The notes: a model not told the origin generated them from the sequence alone. A stretch of DNA of 64,000 nucleotides from Paenibacillus sp. SYP-B4298 (GCF_027627475.1 NZ_CP115484.1:4658501-4722500), one strand, 5' to 3'; shown: positions 29,593 to 37,958, counted from the stretch's first letter. Made by a program: numbers and translations.

Positions 29593-29696
29593 GGATAGAA
29601 ATCCCTCCTAAAAAGTGATATTCACCCTTCTAACGAGCCGTGGAAACGAATGGTTGCAGTACAGCAAAATAAAATTACAGATCCCACGCAAAGCAA

Positions 29697-29744
29697 ACAC
29701 GCTGTCCATGCCCCTCCCCCGCAGGAGAGGAGCAGACAGCGTGT
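29697..29744 (-). terminator. Terminator downstream of the GH30 gene
   Basis: A perfect 10-base stem, ACACGCTGTC at 29697-29706 with GACAGCGTGT at 29735-29744. On the minus strand the stem is followed by a TTTGCTTT stretch. It lies about 75 bases past the GH30 stop. Confidence 0.65.
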
Positions 29745-29819
29745 CTGCTCTTGATCGATGATCGATGGCGGATGCGCCGATGGCTCACGTCCCGAAGCCT
29801 CAAGCGCCAAGCTCACCTA

Positions 29820-31154
29820 TTAGCCTTGATAGACGATCGTGTTAAACGACTCCGCCTCCAATGTGAATGAGACTTGCTCTGCGCCACATGCGATGGCAAT
29901 CGTTCGCGCCTCCTTGAACGGGTTCGCGATGACGATGACCGTGTCTCCTGCCGGAGTCGCGAAGGCGGTCGCATTACCTGTCCACGGCCCCTTGAGACTC
30001 AGACGCTGCGAGCTGGGCGGAACAAAGTGCGAATAATGCTTCATCACATAATATTCGGGATTGCGAATAGCCTTGTGCTCTGCCGGATCAATGGTGATCA
30101 TAGCGTTCTGCTCCCAGCCCCACGTGCTGCGGCCCTTGGGCTCAAGCGCCATATTCCAATAGATATAAGCGTTCACGCCGTTCGCCAAGTAATGCTGATA
30201 CAGATTGAAGACGTACTTGGCGTAGAACCATGTGTTCTCGCCGTCGCCGCACTCGTTCTCCGTCTGCATATATTTTAATTCAGGGTAGCTGGAGACCGTG
30301 CGCTGAATCGTATATTTCCCCGCCCATTGATAGCCAACGCCTGTGATGTACTTGTATGCTTCAGGATCGCTTAATACGGTATGCGCATATGCATCATGAT
30401 CCTGCGCCTTCTTCTTCATCCATTCATCCCAAGGCTCCGCGGCGTTAATCGTACCGAGCCAGATTTCCGTATCCAGCCCATGGCGGGCAAAGGCCGGCCC
30501 CAGATAATCACGGATAAACTCTCGAAGCTGCTCGCCTGTCCAGACACAGGAAGGGAACTTCTGGTCGGCCACAACTTCATTTTGCACGTGAATCTGATGA
30601 ATCGTAATGCCTTCTTCACGATACGCCTGCACAAACTTGACGAAGTAGAGCGCATACGCCTCCAGAATCTCCTTCTCCCAACGAAGCGTGCCATAGTTGT
30701 ACGCCTTGGGGGACTTCATCCAGGTCGGCGGACTCCACGGCGAAGCGAACAGCTTCAGCTCGGGGTTGAGCGCCAGTGCCTCCTTAATGTACGGGATCAG
30801 ATACTGCTTATCCCGCTCGATAGAGAAATGCTCCATCGCCAGATCGCCATCCGTCTCGTTCAGGCTGTACCACTGGCTGGCGTAATCACTTGCTCCGATT
30901 GGAAGTCGGCAGATTGAGAAGCGCTGCTCGCCTTCAGGGTGGAATAGATCATGCAGGACTTGCGCTCGCTCAGCCTCAGGCAGATTCCCCAGCGCGATAA
31001 AGCCCAGCTCATTAAAGCAGCCGCCGAAGCCATCCATCGTCTGCTTCCGCTCACTGCCCACCGTCAGCACCGACTCCGCCTTTTCTGCTCCGCCAGTGGA
31101 CTTCCTGCTCCACGGTAACGCCTCTGTACTGGAATACCACATCGTAGTTGCCAT
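29820..31154 (-). CDS. GH30-family glycosidase (glucosylceramidase-like), intracellular
   Basis: A protein of 444 residues with the GH30 TIM barrel and side beta-structure: QTMDGFGGCFNELG, the FASPWSPPTWMKSP loop, acid/base Glu in VQNEVV near 191, nucleophile Glu in QTENECGDG near 300 and a C-terminal beta domain ending VIANPFKEARTIAI. No signal peptide is present, so it probably acts on imported oligosaccharides or glucosides. The frame is open to 31190, but the ATG at 31154 has GGAGGGG at ideal distance. It is divergent from an AraC regulator with about 180 bases between the starts, so the regulator probably controls it. The substrate class within GH30 (beta-1,6-glucan, glucoside or xylan type) is not resolved. 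Confidence 0.9.
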   Translation of the reverse strand: MATTMWYSSTEALPWSRKSTGGAEKAESVLTVGSERKQTMDGFGGCFNELGFIALGNLPEAERAQVLHDLFHPEGEQRFSICRLPIGASDYASQWYSLNETDGDLAMEHFSIERDKQYLIPYIKEALALNPELKLFASPWSPPTWMKSPKAYNYGTLRWEKEILEAYALYFVKFVQAYREEGITIHQIHVQNEVVADQKFPSCVWTGEQLREFIRDYLGPAFARHGLDTEIWLGTINAAEPWDEWMKKKAQDHDAYAHTVLSDPEAYKYITGVGYQWAGKYTIQRTVSSYPELKYMQTENECGDGENTWFYAKYVFNLYQHYLANGVNAYIYWNMALEPKGRSTWGWEQNAMITIDPAEHKAIRNPEYYVMKHYSHFVPPSSQRLSLKGPWTGNATAFATPAGDTVIVIANPFKEARTIAIACGAEQVSFTLEAESFNTIVYQG

Positions 31155-31198
31155 TGTAACCCCTCCATTGCTTGACTCAAATGATGACACAGCTCGTT

Positions 31199-31228
31199 TT
31201 GAATTATGCTTGATGGCTCTAGTATAAT
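31199..31228 (+). promoter_or_regulatory. Promoter of the AraC regulator gene
   Basis: TTGAAT at 31199-31204 and TATAAT at 31223-31228 with an 18-base spacer. Transcription would start near 31235, downstream of the first in-frame ATG (31206), which supports the internal ATG at 31332 as the real translation start. Confidence 0.65.
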
Positions 31229-31331
31229 AAGGGATGATAGCGATTCAAATTGTCCTAACAAGGTTCTTTTTACCCAAATCACAGATGAAGTGAGGACGCG
31301 TAGCGTCTCATTCAAGTTGAGGTGCATGGAG

Positions 31332-32219
31332 ATGTCTACTTCCTATGAGAGGCTCGGGGATTGGCTGCCTCCGATCGACTGGAATGTGAAGCTGTACGGC
31401 GCCCATAGACGAACAGTCCCTGCCGGATGGTTCATGCAGGAGGAAGCGCATGTGGGCTTCGAGATGCTGCTCCTGATCAACGGCGCACAGGAGACGGTCA
31501 TTGGCAGCAATCGCTATCTGCTCCAGAGCGGGGACATCATCCTCATCCCCCCCGGCTTCAAGCATACGAACCGCTGCGCAGCTACGGAGGGCATGACGTA
31601 TTTCTGCCTGCATTTCCACGTCAATGATCCTCTGTTCTGCATCGAGATGATCCAACACAATCGTTTCTTGTATCCGGCGGGAAGCGCGGATAATAATCAG
31701 TTTGCTCAAGTGCTGGAGCATCTTATGCAGATGCTCCAGCCTGGTCGGACATATACAACATCGGATCGCTTTCTTATTCAATCGCATCTGTTCGGGCTGC
31801 TCAGCTTGCTGTCCCAGCTCACCGATTCGCCGGATGCTCATCGAGAGAGCTCTGCGCCAACCTCTGTGCATTATGCACGGATGATTGCAGAGACGCTGAA
31901 GCATCAGTTCGATCTTGATCCCGCCCGCGATACATCTGCCCCGGCTCTAGGCATCGAGCAGATCATCCGCTCGCTCGGAATTACGCCAGGCTATGGCCTG
32001 GAGGTATTCCGCAAGGTGTACGGCATGTCGCCGCGGCGCTTCCTGTCCGAGCTGAAGCTCAACGAAGCGAAGACGCTCATCCGACAGCCAGAGCTAGCGC
32101 TCTCCGAGATTGCACAGCGCCTCGGCTATGCGCATCTTTCTCATTTCAGCCGCCAGTTCAAGCGCTGGACCGGCATGAGTCCACTGGAATACCGTCGAAG
32201 CGCAATCCCTGGGATCTGA
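31332..32219 (+). CDS. AraC-family regulator of sugar utilisation
   Basis: A protein of about 295 residues: an N-terminal cupin-like sensing domain (YLLQSGDIILIPPGFKH is the metal/sugar-pocket type strand) and a C-terminal pair of helix-turn-helix motifs ending with LALSEIAQRLGYAHLSHFSRQFKRWTG, the AraC signature. The frame is open from 31206, but TGAGG and the promoter position favour ATG 31332 (ATG 31326 is another option). It is divergent from the GH30 gene, so a local activator role is likely. It ends at a strong bidirectional terminator. Confidence 0.9.
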   Translation: MSTSYERLGDWLPPIDWNVKLYGAHRRTVPAGWFMQEEAHVGFEMLLLINGAQETVIGSNRYLLQSGDIILIPPGFKHTNRCAATEGMTYFCLHFHVNDPLFCIEMIQHNRFLYPAGSADNNQFAQVLEHLMQMLQPGRTYTTSDRFLIQSHLFGLLSLLSQLTDSPDAHRESSAPTSVHYARMIAETLKHQFDLDPARDTSAPALGIEQIIRSLGITPGYGLEVFRKVYGMSPRRFLSELKLNEAKTLIRQPELALSEIAQRLGYAHLSHFSRQFKRWTGMSPLEYRRSAIPGI

Positions 32220-32246
32220 TCGCCGCTCCTTCTCACGGCATACACA

Positions 32247-32290
32247 AACACCCTATGCCCGACTCGGTTAGAGTCTGGACATAGGGTGTT
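32247..32290. terminator. Bidirectional terminator between AraC regulator and thioredoxin
   Basis: A perfect 11-base stem, AACACCCTATG at 32247-32257 with CATAGGGTGTT at 32280-32290, lies between two convergent genes. Some A and T residues flank it on both sides. Confidence 0.75.
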
Positions 32291-32337
32291 CTTCATGCTG
32301 GCAGAGACTGCCTTCATCTATGCGCAGGTACGGCACA

Positions 32338-32649
32338 TTACACGTTGCTGATTTTGCCTTTCAGCGCATCTTTGCTTTGCAGGCCGACCATCTTGTCGAC
32401 GGGCTGACCGTCCTTGAACAGGATCAGTGTCGGAATGCTCATCACGCCGAATTGGGAAGCCAGTTCAGGCTCCTCGTCGACGTTGATTTTGCCGATTGTT
32501 GCTTGACCGGCCAGCTCGCCTGCCAGTTCTTCTACGATAGGGAGCTGCATCTTGCAAGGGCCGCACCATGGCGCCCAGAAGTCCACGAGCGTAACGCCGC
32601 TCTCGATGCTGGAATTGAAATTATCTTTAGTCAATACTACTGCTGCCAT
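32338..32649 (-). CDS. trxA: Thioredoxin
   Basis: A protein of 103 residues with the FWAPWCGPCK redox site and the conserved cis-Pro strand SIPTLILFKDGQ, matching housekeeping thioredoxins that reduce cytosolic disulfides. An ATG at 32658 is also in frame, but AGAGG directly touches it; ATG 32649 is better spaced. It lies 57 bases downstream of an Rrf2-family gene in the same direction, so the two may be co-transcribed. Confidence 0.95.
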   Translation of the reverse strand: MAAVVLTKDNFNSSIESGVTLVDFWAPWCGPCKMQLPIVEELAGELAGQATIGKINVDEEPELASQFGVMSIPTLILFKDGQPVDKMVGLQSKDALKGKISNV

Positions 32650-32705
32650 GATAATCATCCTCTCAGGGAAAATGGTAAGGCTATGTTTAGGGGCTACCCG
32701 TCACA

Positions 32706-33131
32706 TCAACATTCCTGACATTCATGAATCTGGCCAAGCACCTCTGCGATGGTGATGCCGTTGAAGTGCGCCTCCAGTTGCCGCTCAGCCGTGCAAAAGA
32801 TATTATTCATGACCTCTTGCATATTCGAGCCGACAACACAGTCCATCTCCGGGTTGCCCGAGCACCAGTTGGGGCTGAGCGTTCCCTTGGCAATGCAGCG
32901 ATATATATCGCCTAGCGACACCTGTACCGGATCGGCAATCAGCCTGTAGCCGCCGCGCGTTCCCTCGCGCGTCTCCACGAAGCCCTCACGCCGCAGAAAT
33001 CCCATCACCTTGCGAATGCGGGCCGGATGCGTCTGCACATTCTCTGCAATATACTCGCTGCGCGCCATTCTCTCTGGCAGATTCGCCAGCAGCACCAGAC
33101 TATGGACGGCTATCGTAAATTCGCTGTTCAT
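32706..33131 (-). CDS. Rrf2-family transcriptional regulator with cysteine-rich C-terminus
   Basis: A protein of 141 residues with the Rrf2 winged helix (ENVQTHPARIRKVMGFLRREGFVET) and the GTRGGYRLI wing. Cysteines are present in CIAKG, NWCSGNPEMDC, NIFCTAE and the C-terminal HECQEC. Three central cysteines after the wing are the position of Fe-S or redox ligands in NsrR/IscR-type members, and the HECQEC tail adds two more. Together with the adjacent thioredoxin gene this suggests thiol or Fe-S sensing, which is inference. A GGGGTG site precedes the ATG. Confidence 0.88.
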   Translation of the reverse strand: MNSEFTIAVHSLVLLANLPERMARSEYIAENVQTHPARIRKVMGFLRREGFVETREGTRGGYRLIADPVQVSLGDIYRCIAKGTLSPNWCSGNPEMDCVVGSNMQEVMNNIFCTAERQLEAHFNGITIAEVLGQIHECQEC

Positions 33132-33252
33132 CTATCGCACCCCGATTCATACTGTAATTTTATCAGTTACAGTTCTGAATGTCAACAGCTCCCTTGTAGG
33201 GTGTGACACGATGGCCGGAAGTATGCGTCGGAATCGCCCTACCCGTCTCCCC

Positions 33253-35808
33253 TTACGGCTCCATCCCCCATTGCAGCACGCCGTTAGCGTAGCCGGTCAT
33301 CTTGGTCCAATCGGCGTAGCTGGAGCCGATCGGTCTGAAGGAGTAGTCGCCAGTCTGTGTGTAGTTGCTCCAGTCCGTGCGGGCCAGGCGAATCTGAATC
33401 TCGGCCGCCGCGCCTGGGGCGAGGGTACCGGCTCCGCTCGTGAAGCCGATCTCGACATAGCTGTCTGCATCCGGCTTCGGCGTCGACATCGTAACGAAGG
33501 TCCCGGTTACATTCGAGCTGCCGACATGCGACCAGTCGCACCAGAAGGCCTGGGTTTGCTGACCATCGCTCGTATAGTAGTACCGCAGCTTGACGGTGGA
33601 CAGATCGAGCGCGCTCGTACTTGTGTTCACGATCTTGATATGTGGAGCGATCGTGTTGCTGGAAGCAGCCGTATTGCTGCTGTACATTTGGAGCTTGAAG
33701 CTGTCTGTCGGCGTCGTCGTCACGGAAGGCGTCAGGGCAATAATGTTGGAGCTTACTGACCCTGCCGCATTGGATGCCACGACACGATAGCTATACAGCG
33801 TCCCGTTCACAACGGTCGTATCGGTGTAAGTCAGGCCGGTCAAGCTAGACGCAATCGTCGTGTACGCGCCGCCGCCTTCAGCGCGCTCGACATGGTAGGA
33901 GGCTGCCCCGGCGGAGGCTGTCCATGTCAGTGTCGCTTGTTCATTGCCTGCCGTACCCGTTAACGTGAGCGCTCCAGGCAACGCAACTGTTGTATCGACG
34001 ATCGAGACTGCAAGCGTGCGGTCGGCGCCCGCGCTGAAGTCGAACGTCAGATTCGTCGTGCCCACGGTCTGCGCGGCGAGATAGCTCTTGCTAATCGTAA
34101 CCGTCGTACCCGACACCGTGTAATCTATACCGGGTATGAGGGACGCAGAGCCGTTCTTAATCCCTTGAAGCGTATTGCCGCTTAGTGTCATCGTAACGGT
34201 GACATCGGCTTGGTTACCTGTCTTCTTGTCAAACACCGCGCTGGCAGGAGTGATCGATGCGCTTGGCTGGCTCGCCTTCAGATCAGGCAATTCATCCAAG
34301 GTGATGACATATTCGCTCTGATACAGCGTGGTCAAGGTTTCTGGATAGTTATAGGCGGAGCTCATGAGGAATTCGCCATACCAAGGCAGGAAGTAGAGCC
34401 AGCCTGATTTTTCATCCATCAGATTCTGCAGACTCGGAACCGTATCATTCTCCGTCATGGCCACCATCTTGGCACCGCCGGTCAGTTCAACAAGCTGATA
34501 GAACGTCGAGCTGATCGCGTCCTCATTCGGCACGCCGGACAGACCATCATCGCGGTTGTAGATCGTATTGTATTTATCAAATCCGATAAGGTCTACCTTG
34601 TCGTCACCGGGATACCATGCAGGAGAGGTGCTGTACACGTAGCTGTTATGCGTCCAGATCAGATTGTGGAGGCCATAGGTCTGTGTAAGCTCGGTATAGA
34701 GCAGATCCCACATTTGTTTGTACACCTCTGCACCTGCCTTGGCCCACCAGAACCAGGCGCCCTCGCCATTGAGTCCACCATTGCCCTCCGCCTCGTGGAA
34801 TGGACGGAAGATCACCGGAACATCGTTCTCCTGCAGGATCAGAAGCTGCTCCGCCAGATCTTCGATGGCCAGCATCAGGTATTCATATTCCTTCGTGCCA
34901 AGAATGACCGCATTCGCCGTATTATAATTGGTGTCCGTAGGCTTGTAGGTCGAATCTAACCAGTCTACAGGCTGGCCTAGCTGGTAGGCGGTGAAATTCT
35001 TCGGAACATTGATATGCCAGCTAGCTGTGGCGATCCCGCCCCGATTGTTCACCCAGTCGATCATCCGGGCGGTTGTGCCATCCTCCCAGCCATATAGCGG
35101 ATTATAGTTCATCAAGTCGAAGCCTCGAATCGCCGGATATTTGCCCGTCAGATTATAGATCCATTCAAACTCCAGCTCCATGTCGCCATCATTGCCGCCT
35201 CCGTAGATTTCCTGCTGCCCGGAGAGCATATGGTTGCCGTACACCTCCGTCAAGTAATTCATCAATAGCTGTGTCTCGGGTGTAGCCTCGGGGTCAGAGA
35301 GGATCGGCAGCACATTCAAGGGGTCCAGATCAGCATAATCCACAGTAAGGCTGTCAAAGTAAGCAAAGCCCCAGCCTGCCTTCACCTGGATCGTGTTGAC
35401 GCCTTGAGTCAGCTTGTGATACCCCAAATTAAAATTCGACCATGTCGTCGTATAAGGCAGCATATACGAGCCCTTGCTCACACCGTTAATCGACAGATAT
35501 TGAAGCCTCCCGTCAGGGCTTAGCTCCTGCATGAACCGGGTAGAAATCTGGTACATGCCGGTTTCCGGAACCGTCACAGAGTAGGTGAGAGTCCCCCCAT
35601 TCTGCATCCAGACGAATCCGCTTCCAGTGTATCCGGGCTTGGGCTGCCCGTAGACCTCCGTTACCACCTGAAGCTCAGGACTGAGCTCGGCCTCCTCGCT
35701 TTCGATCATGTGCAGCGGAGACGCTGCATGAGCGGGCACGGTCGTCAATCCTAGCAGCAAAGTAAGGATCAGCAGCATAGCGCCTGATGTTTTGAACCAA
35801 CCTTTCAT
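33253..35808 (-). CDS. Secreted modular GH26 beta-mannanase with X2, FN3 and CBM3 modules
   Basis: A protein of 851 residues. A signal peptide (cleavage near AHA-AS, about residue 28-30) is followed by a CBM35-like beta domain (about 35-160) and a GH26 catalytic domain (about 165-500) with acid/base Glu in FRPFHEAEGN near 338 and nucleophile Glu in MTENDTV near 452. A CBM_X2/Ig-like module follows (about 515-600, starting at FDKKTGNQADVTVTM), then an FN3 module (about 610-695) and a C-terminal family 3 cellulose-binding module (about 705-851, with LQMYSSN and FWCDWSHVGSSNV). It should cut beta-1,4-mannan in plant cell walls while held on cellulose. GGAAGGAAG precedes ATG 35808 (a GTG 6 bases earlier is weaker). 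A cre-like site lies about 55 bases upstream. Confidence 0.93.
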   Translation of the reverse strand: MKGWFKTSGAMLLILTLLLGLTTVPAHAASPLHMIESEEAELSPELQVVTEVYGQPKPGYTGSGFVWMQNGGTLTYSVTVPETGMYQISTRFMQELSPDGRLQYLSINGVSKGSYMLPYTTTWSNFNLGYHKLTQGVNTIQVKAGWGFAYFDSLTVDYADLDPLNVLPILSDPEATPETQLLMNYLTEVYGNHMLSGQQEIYGGGNDGDMELEFEWIYNLTGKYPAIRGFDLMNYNPLYGWEDGTTARMIDWVNNRGGIATASWHINVPKNFTAYQLGQPVDWLDSTYKPTDTNYNTANAVILGTKEYEYLMLAIEDLAEQLLILQENDVPVIFRPFHEAEGNGGLNGEGAWFWWAKAGAEVYKQMWDLLYTELTQTYGLHNLIWTHNSYVYSTSPAWYPGDDKVDLIGFDKYNTIYNRDDGLSGVPNEDAISSTFYQLVELTGGAKMVAMTENDTVPSLQNLMDEKSGWLYFLPWYGEFLMSSAYNYPETLTTLYQSEYVITLDELPDLKASQPSASITPASAVFDKKTGNQADVTVTMTLSGNTLQGIKNGSASLIPGIDYTVSGTTVTISKSYLAAQTVGTTNLTFDFSAGADRTLAVSIVDTTVALPGALTLTGTAGNEQATLTWTASAGAASYHVERAEGGGAYTTIASSLTGLTYTDTTVVNGTLYSYRVVASNAAGSVSSNIIALTPSVTTTPTDSFKLQMYSSNTAASSNTIAPHIKIVNTSTSALDLSTVKLRYYYTSDGQQTQAFWCDWSHVGSSNVTGTFVTMSTPKPDADSYVEIGFTSGAGTLAPGAAAEIQIRLARTDWSNYTQTGDYSFRPIGSSYADWTKMTGYANGVLQWGMEP

Positions 35809-35862
35809 TAACACACTTCCTTCCGATTTTTGAGATAGGATAGAACATGGGGCAAGCTAAAA

Positions 35863-35878
35863 ATGATAGCGATTACAT
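35863..35878 (-). promoter_or_regulatory. Cre-like catabolite operator upstream of the mannanase
   Basis: ATGATAGCGATTACAT is one mismatch from WTGNAANCGNWNNCAW. It is 55 bases upstream of the mannanase ATG, a typical place for CcpA control. A related ATGATAGCGATTCA lies in the GH30/AraC divergent region (about 31234). Confidence 0.5.
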
Positions 35879-36038
35879 TTATACAATAGCACAATGTGCA
35901 AAAAATGTTAATACGACCAATTATTCATTCTTGTTTATATATTTTCTATTCTTGACCTTTCTCTACAAGTGGATTTTCAGCCCAAGAGCACCATCTCGTC
36001 ATCTGAGGCATCACGATTCTGAGATCACAAGACGCAAA

Positions 36039-36064
36039 AACACCATCCTCATGCGGATGGTGTT
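36039..36064 (-). terminator. Terminator of the agr-type operon
   Basis: A perfect 10-base stem, AACACCATCC at 36039-36048 with GGATGGTGTT at 36055-36064, and a six-base loop. On the minus strand it runs into GTGTTTTTGC. It lies about 170 bases beyond the LytTR stop. Confidence 0.75.
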
Positions 36065-36235
36065 CATGGTGGTGAGGCGAGGGGTCTTACCTGACTCCTG
36101 GTCAACGCAGAAAGCGCATGTGTGTCCGACTGCTGCCGCAGCATCGGGTTACACATGACTCCAGGATAGACTCCATCTCATGCTATAGTTACAGAAATTG
36201 GAGTCTGCCCGGAGTATTCGTGACATGGAGAGCTA

Positions 36236-36598
36236 TCATGAAGGGTCGTCATCTGTCTCCTTTATTAGCTTTTTTAACACTCTCTTCGAACTATTGGATA
36301 CCGTCCCATATTTACTATTTTTTGTTTCTTGGTCTTCAAAAAAAACGAGTGATCGCTCCTCGTCGTACTTTTTGACTTTATTCAGATTGACCAGATTCGT
36401 GCGATCGAGCCGATGAAAATTGTACTGCTGCATGTGCTGTTCATAGGTAGAGAGAGTAGGCAGTAACGGGTAGTATTCCCCATCCATCGTATGCAGAATC
36501 ACGGTTCGCTCATGGTTCTCAATATATAACACATCCTGCAAATCGATAATGATTAGCTCGCCCGTGTTCTTCGGGTCTCTGGTTACATACAATTTCAT
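36236..36598 (-). CDS. Stand-alone LytTR DNA-binding protein
   Basis: About 120 residues consisting almost only of a LytTR domain: MKLYVTRDPKNTGELIIIDL, DVLYIENHERTVILHTMDGEYYPL and the FHRLDRTNLVNLNKVKKYD segment that contacts DNA in AgrA-type proteins. No receiver domain with phospho-acceptor Asp is present. The frame extends to 36643, but GGAGTGG at good distance supports ATG 36598. It is the last gene of a leftward operon with AgrB- and AgrD-like genes, so it is the likely output regulator, although without a receiver it cannot be phosphorylated like AgrA. How the signal reaches it is unknown. Confidence 0.88.
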   Translation of the reverse strand: MKLYVTRDPKNTGELIIIDLQDVLYIENHERTVILHTMDGEYYPLLPTLSTYEQHMQQYNFHRLDRTNLVNLNKVKKYDEERSLVFFEDQETKNSKYGTVSNSSKRVLKKLIKETDDDPS

Positions 36599-36662
36599 AG
36601 TTCTACCACTCCGAAATCGAATCGGGCCGCCGCTGATGCTCATAACAGCCCGTTCTTCACTA

Positions 36663-36785
36663 TTACTTCTTTAGTTCTTCTGGAAGCTCTGGACGATGAC
36701 CAACTAGTGGAGATGCAGTCGCAGCAAAATAAGCTGCGATTCGATCTAATATCTGAGATATGTACTTAGCGAGCCATGGCTTCAT
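36663..36785 (-). CDS. AgrD-like cyclic lactone autoinducer precursor with Ser at the ring position
   Basis: A 40-residue peptide. An amphipathic N-terminal helix (MKPWLAKYISQILDRIAAYF) is followed by AATASPLVG and the charged tail HRPELPEELKK. The tail matches the AgrD recognition region (compare EVPKEL of staphylococcal AgrD). Counting back from this tail puts Ser at the position where AgrD has the ring-forming Cys, giving a predicted five-residue ring SPLVG closed by an ester, not a thioester. There is no Cys in the whole peptide. AAGGGGGG precedes the ATG, which lies 2 bases after the AgrB-like stop. Lactone AIPs with Ser are known in some staphylococci; this ring is predicted, not shown. 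Confidence 0.85.
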   Translation of the reverse strand: MKPWLAKYISQILDRIAAYFAATASPLVGHRPELPEELKK

Positions 36786-36787
36786 AG

Positions 36788-37312
36788 TTATCCCCCCTTT
36801 TTGTTTGTAAAGAAAAGTGAAAAGCTCTGAATTAAAAAAATCATAACAAGAGTAGGAGACTGTATTATAAAATTGCACCCTACTAATGCTACAGCCACAC
36901 CCCGCATTAAAGGAAAATACTTCTCAGGCATTCTGGCATATCCCTTAATATTTGCAGGCGCCCAGACTGCCATTACAGCAAGGCTCACAACATTTCCATA
37001 TACTACCCATTCCTGTGGGAATGGAATATGTGGAGGCGCTGCGGCAACAACAATAGTCGCCCCGATACAGGCAACCATGGAGTTAAAATGATATCCGCCA
37101 GAAACAGCTCTCATTGCAACTAGGGCGCAAAGGGATAATAAAGTCTCAGAAAATCTACCGGAAATGACACCGACCAACATAACAAGAACACATGGTATCA
37201 GAAAATTAATTACAATCGTTAGAGCATACTTCATAACAGCCACACTAATAGTTTCTTGTTCATTCGATCTTTTTATTGAAACTGCCATTCGTTCTGCCCA
37301 TGCTTCAATCAT
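36788..37312 (-). CDS. AgrB-like membrane cysteine endopeptidase
   Basis: A protein of 174 residues with about five hydrophobic segments and the AgrB catalytic pair: RAVSGGYHFNSMVAC places His75 and Cys82 seven residues apart, as His77/Cys84 in staphylococcal AgrB. It should cut the AgrD-like peptide at the C-terminal side of the ring and catalyse ring closure in the membrane. The frame is open to 37351, but AAAGGA supports ATG 37312. It overlaps the upstream membrane-protein gene by 8 bases and is coupled to the peptide gene. Confidence 0.92.
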   Translation of the reverse strand: MIEAWAERMAVSIKRSNEQETISVAVMKYALTIVINFLIPCVLVMLVGVISGRFSETLLSLCALVAMRAVSGGYHFNSMVACIGATIVVAAAPPHIPFPQEWVVYGNVVSLAVMAVWAPANIKGYARMPEKYFPLMRGVAVALVGCNFIIQSPTLVMIFLIQSFSLFFTNKKGG

Positions 37313-37958
37313 TTGTATATTCCTTTCTCTGGGCGTAATAGAGCAGAACACCCAGAATGAAATACGACAACAAAGCCAGGAGCGTTGGGATACTAATCGT
37401 AAACGCGATATAGTTTGAACTTGCTATGGCACAATAACCTGCAATGATTAACAAGAACAGACGGAGATTAATTCCCTTTAACGTAAAGGGAGTATGTTCG
37501 TAATCAGGTACAAATGTGTAACCCACACGGAATTTGATCAGTAACCAAGCAATCAGTAAAACAATACAAATAGAGATACCTTGCAGCACATACATAATTC
37601 CACTTCCCGGTACCAACGATTCTAACGGAACTCCAATCCCCAATTGAAGAAGCATGATTGCATACTGTATAAACAGATAACCTAAATACCCATAAACAGT
37701 TATCAAAGCAGCGTAGAAAACTTGAATCCGAAATACCTGCCACAAAAAGAGAAACAAGGCCGGAGGCTGCAATACCGTTGCAATGACACGCTTGTCTATC
37801 ACAATAAATAGAAAATGAGACAGGAAGGACATCGCAACTGCGGTGAGTATGATCTGTCCCCAGTAGCCTTTGAACTGTAATTTGAACATTGCAAAGGTCA
37901 ATACAATGAGCGCCAACCATTCAGTACTCGAAAACAGAAAATATACCAATGTTTTCAT
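37305..37958 (-). CDS. Polytopic membrane protein, candidate AgrC-like sensor without kinase
   Basis: A protein of 217 residues with about six or seven hydrophobic helices (first at TEWLALIVLTFAMF, last at LLALLSYFILGVLLYY) and short polar loops. The topology resembles the N-terminal sensor half of AgrC-type kinases, but it ends right after the last helix in RKEYTND with no HisKA or ATPase domain. It is the first gene of the agr-type operon and overlaps agrB. Function is not established: it may be a receptor that works with a separate kinase, an exporter of the signal peptide, or an immunity-type protein. Confidence 0.75.
   Translation of the reverse strand: MKTLVYFLFSSTEWLALIVLTFAMFKLQFKGYWGQIILTAVAMSFLSHFLFIVIDKRVIATVLQPPALFLFLWQVFRIQVFYAALITVYGYLGYLFIQYAIMLLQLGIGVPLESLVPGSGIMYVLQGISICIVLLIAWLLIKFRVGYTFVPDYEHTPFTLKGINLRLFLLIIAGYCAIASSNYIAFTISIPTLLALLSYFILGVLLYYAQRKEYTND

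Larger units (their letters stand above)
35815..36235. other. Intergenic region between mannanase and LytTR gene
   Basis: These 421 bases carry the leftward promoter region of the mannanase with a cre-like site (35863-35878), an AT-rich stretch (35930-35970) and the terminator of the agr-type operon (36039-36064). Between 36070 and 36235 there are repeated GACTCC/GGAGTC words that could form weak hairpins. No gene is supported. Confidence 0.5.

Noticed and set aside
31206-31331. Upstream extension of the AraC regulator to ATG 31206
   Set aside because: The first ATG lies within the promoter (-35 31199, -10 31223), so it would not be transcribed; the ATG at 31332 has a ribosome site.
35847-36158. 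Rightward 103-codon frame over the mannanase promoter
   Set aside because: It covers a cre-like site and the agr-operon terminator, has mixed composition with no domain, and lacks a ribosome site.
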